Assembly (NCBI GenBank): GCA_023402505.1
Contig: JAEYGD010000111.1
Span: 1 to 12,935 of the forward strand
Length of the DNA stretch: 12,935 nt
DNA from: Actinomycetes bacterium
Lineage (GTDB): Bacteria > Actinomycetota > Actinomycetes > Mycobacteriales > Micromonosporaceae
Direction of reading: 5' to 3'
Under the pieces are notes generated by a model. That model ran no database searches. It was given only the letters and a program-made list of their open reading frames with translations, and was not told the origin of the DNA. This document shows positions 12,873 through 12,935 of this stretch, piece after piece. The position numbers and the translations under genes are program-made. Numbering within the stretch: position 1 is the first letter of the stretch; each line of letters begins with the position of its first letter.

Positions 12873-12935
12873 CGGCCATCGCGTCGATCCTTCAAGACGA
12901 CCAAGTCAGAGAAGGAAGAGAGGACGCGATGGCCG
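12873..12935 (+). promoter_or_regulatory. 13-bp inverted repeat covering the start codon of the terminal ORF
   Basis: cggccatcgcgtc (12873-12885) and gacgcgatggccg (12923-12935) are perfect reverse complements with a 37-base loop, and the stem may extend beyond the window. The ATG (12929-12931) is in the downstream arm; the Shine-Dalgarno is in the loop. Read-through mRNA could thus fold to hide the start codon, while a transcript started inside the loop would not. Confidence 0.7.
12929..12935 (+). CDS. First codons of a probable transposase (partial)
   Basis: ATG GCC G... follows a strong purine-rich ribosome binding site by a few bases and continues out of the window. Its identity as a transposase rests on the upstream IS-like end and the fold-back leader. 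Confidence 0.4.

Larger units (their letters stand above)
12811..12935 (+). mobile_element. Left end of a probable IS256-family insertion sequence (cut by window end)
   Basis: From about 12811 the sequence ggttgcgtccgcgagagtgg followed by tgtacgactt resembles the terminal repeat of actinomycete IS256-type elements (conserved 'GAAAGTGGTGTAC' stretch). Downstream come a purine-rich Shine-Dalgarno (gaaggaagagagg, 12911-12923) and an ATG at 12929 opening MA-, at the distance expected for a transposase gene. Only 125 bases are visible, so family and exact end are inferred; it may be another IS family. Confidence 0.42.

Noticed and set aside
1..12935. tRNA, rRNA or CRISPR array
   Set aside because: No tRNA-like T-arm or acceptor pairing, no rRNA-like stretch and no regularly spaced repeats were seen; sites such as gttcgaac (1051-1058) lie in the integrase remnant.

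Overview
The window is GC-rich DNA with strong G/C bias at third codon positions, GTG starts, an F420-type PPOX protein and an ECF41 (SigJ-type) sigma factor. Together these point to an actinomycete, most likely Micromonosporaceae; the genus is a guess.

Layout. 1-2081 is an accessory island: the tail of an unknown gene, a small AlpA/excisionase-like DNA-binding protein, a 3'-truncated IS481-family insertion sequence, a frameshifted integrase-core remnant, and a divergent pair of small phage- or ICE-type genes (a CxxC zinc-ribbon protein and a DNA-binding-like protein). 2082-3160 is decayed DNA: an ADP-ribosylglycohydrolase fragment with a frameshift, several perfect inverted repeats, and an IS6-family transposase fragment missing both ends. 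3206-6553 is mostly intact housekeeping or accessory genes: a PPOX-class F420-dependent oxidoreductase, a broken GlsB/YeaQ-type gene, a minus-strand pair (GT2 glycosyltransferase and YdcF/DUF218 protein), then a possible 41-residue leaderless ORF overlapping a dPGM-like histidine phosphatase by GTGA. 6554-7220 holds a CHAT-domain protease pseudogene with at least four frame changes. 7221-9931 holds an MscS channel, a broken SRPBCC gene and a conserved-type actinobacterial membrane protein. 9932-10509 holds a phosphatase C-terminal fragment and overlapping inverted repeats. 10510-12720 holds a VOC protein with a helical tail, convergent with the ECF41 pair (AhpD-like decarboxylase plus sigma factor, overlapping by ATGA). 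The window ends inside the left end of what looks like an IS256-family element.

Most striking points: (1) both insertion sequences carry a perfect inverted repeat in the transposase leader (10 bp and 13 bp) that would bury the ribosome binding site or the start codon; (2) at least seven gene remnants lie between intact genes, so this is a highly eroded accessory region; (3) the ECF41 operon has lost or moved its expected upstream region next to an IS end; (4) a possible leaderless, translationally coupled micro-ORF precedes the histidine phosphatase. I see no clear undescribed multi-gene system; the candidates for novelty are the RNA/leader structures and the micro-ORF. All family assignments are from motif recognition, without database searches.
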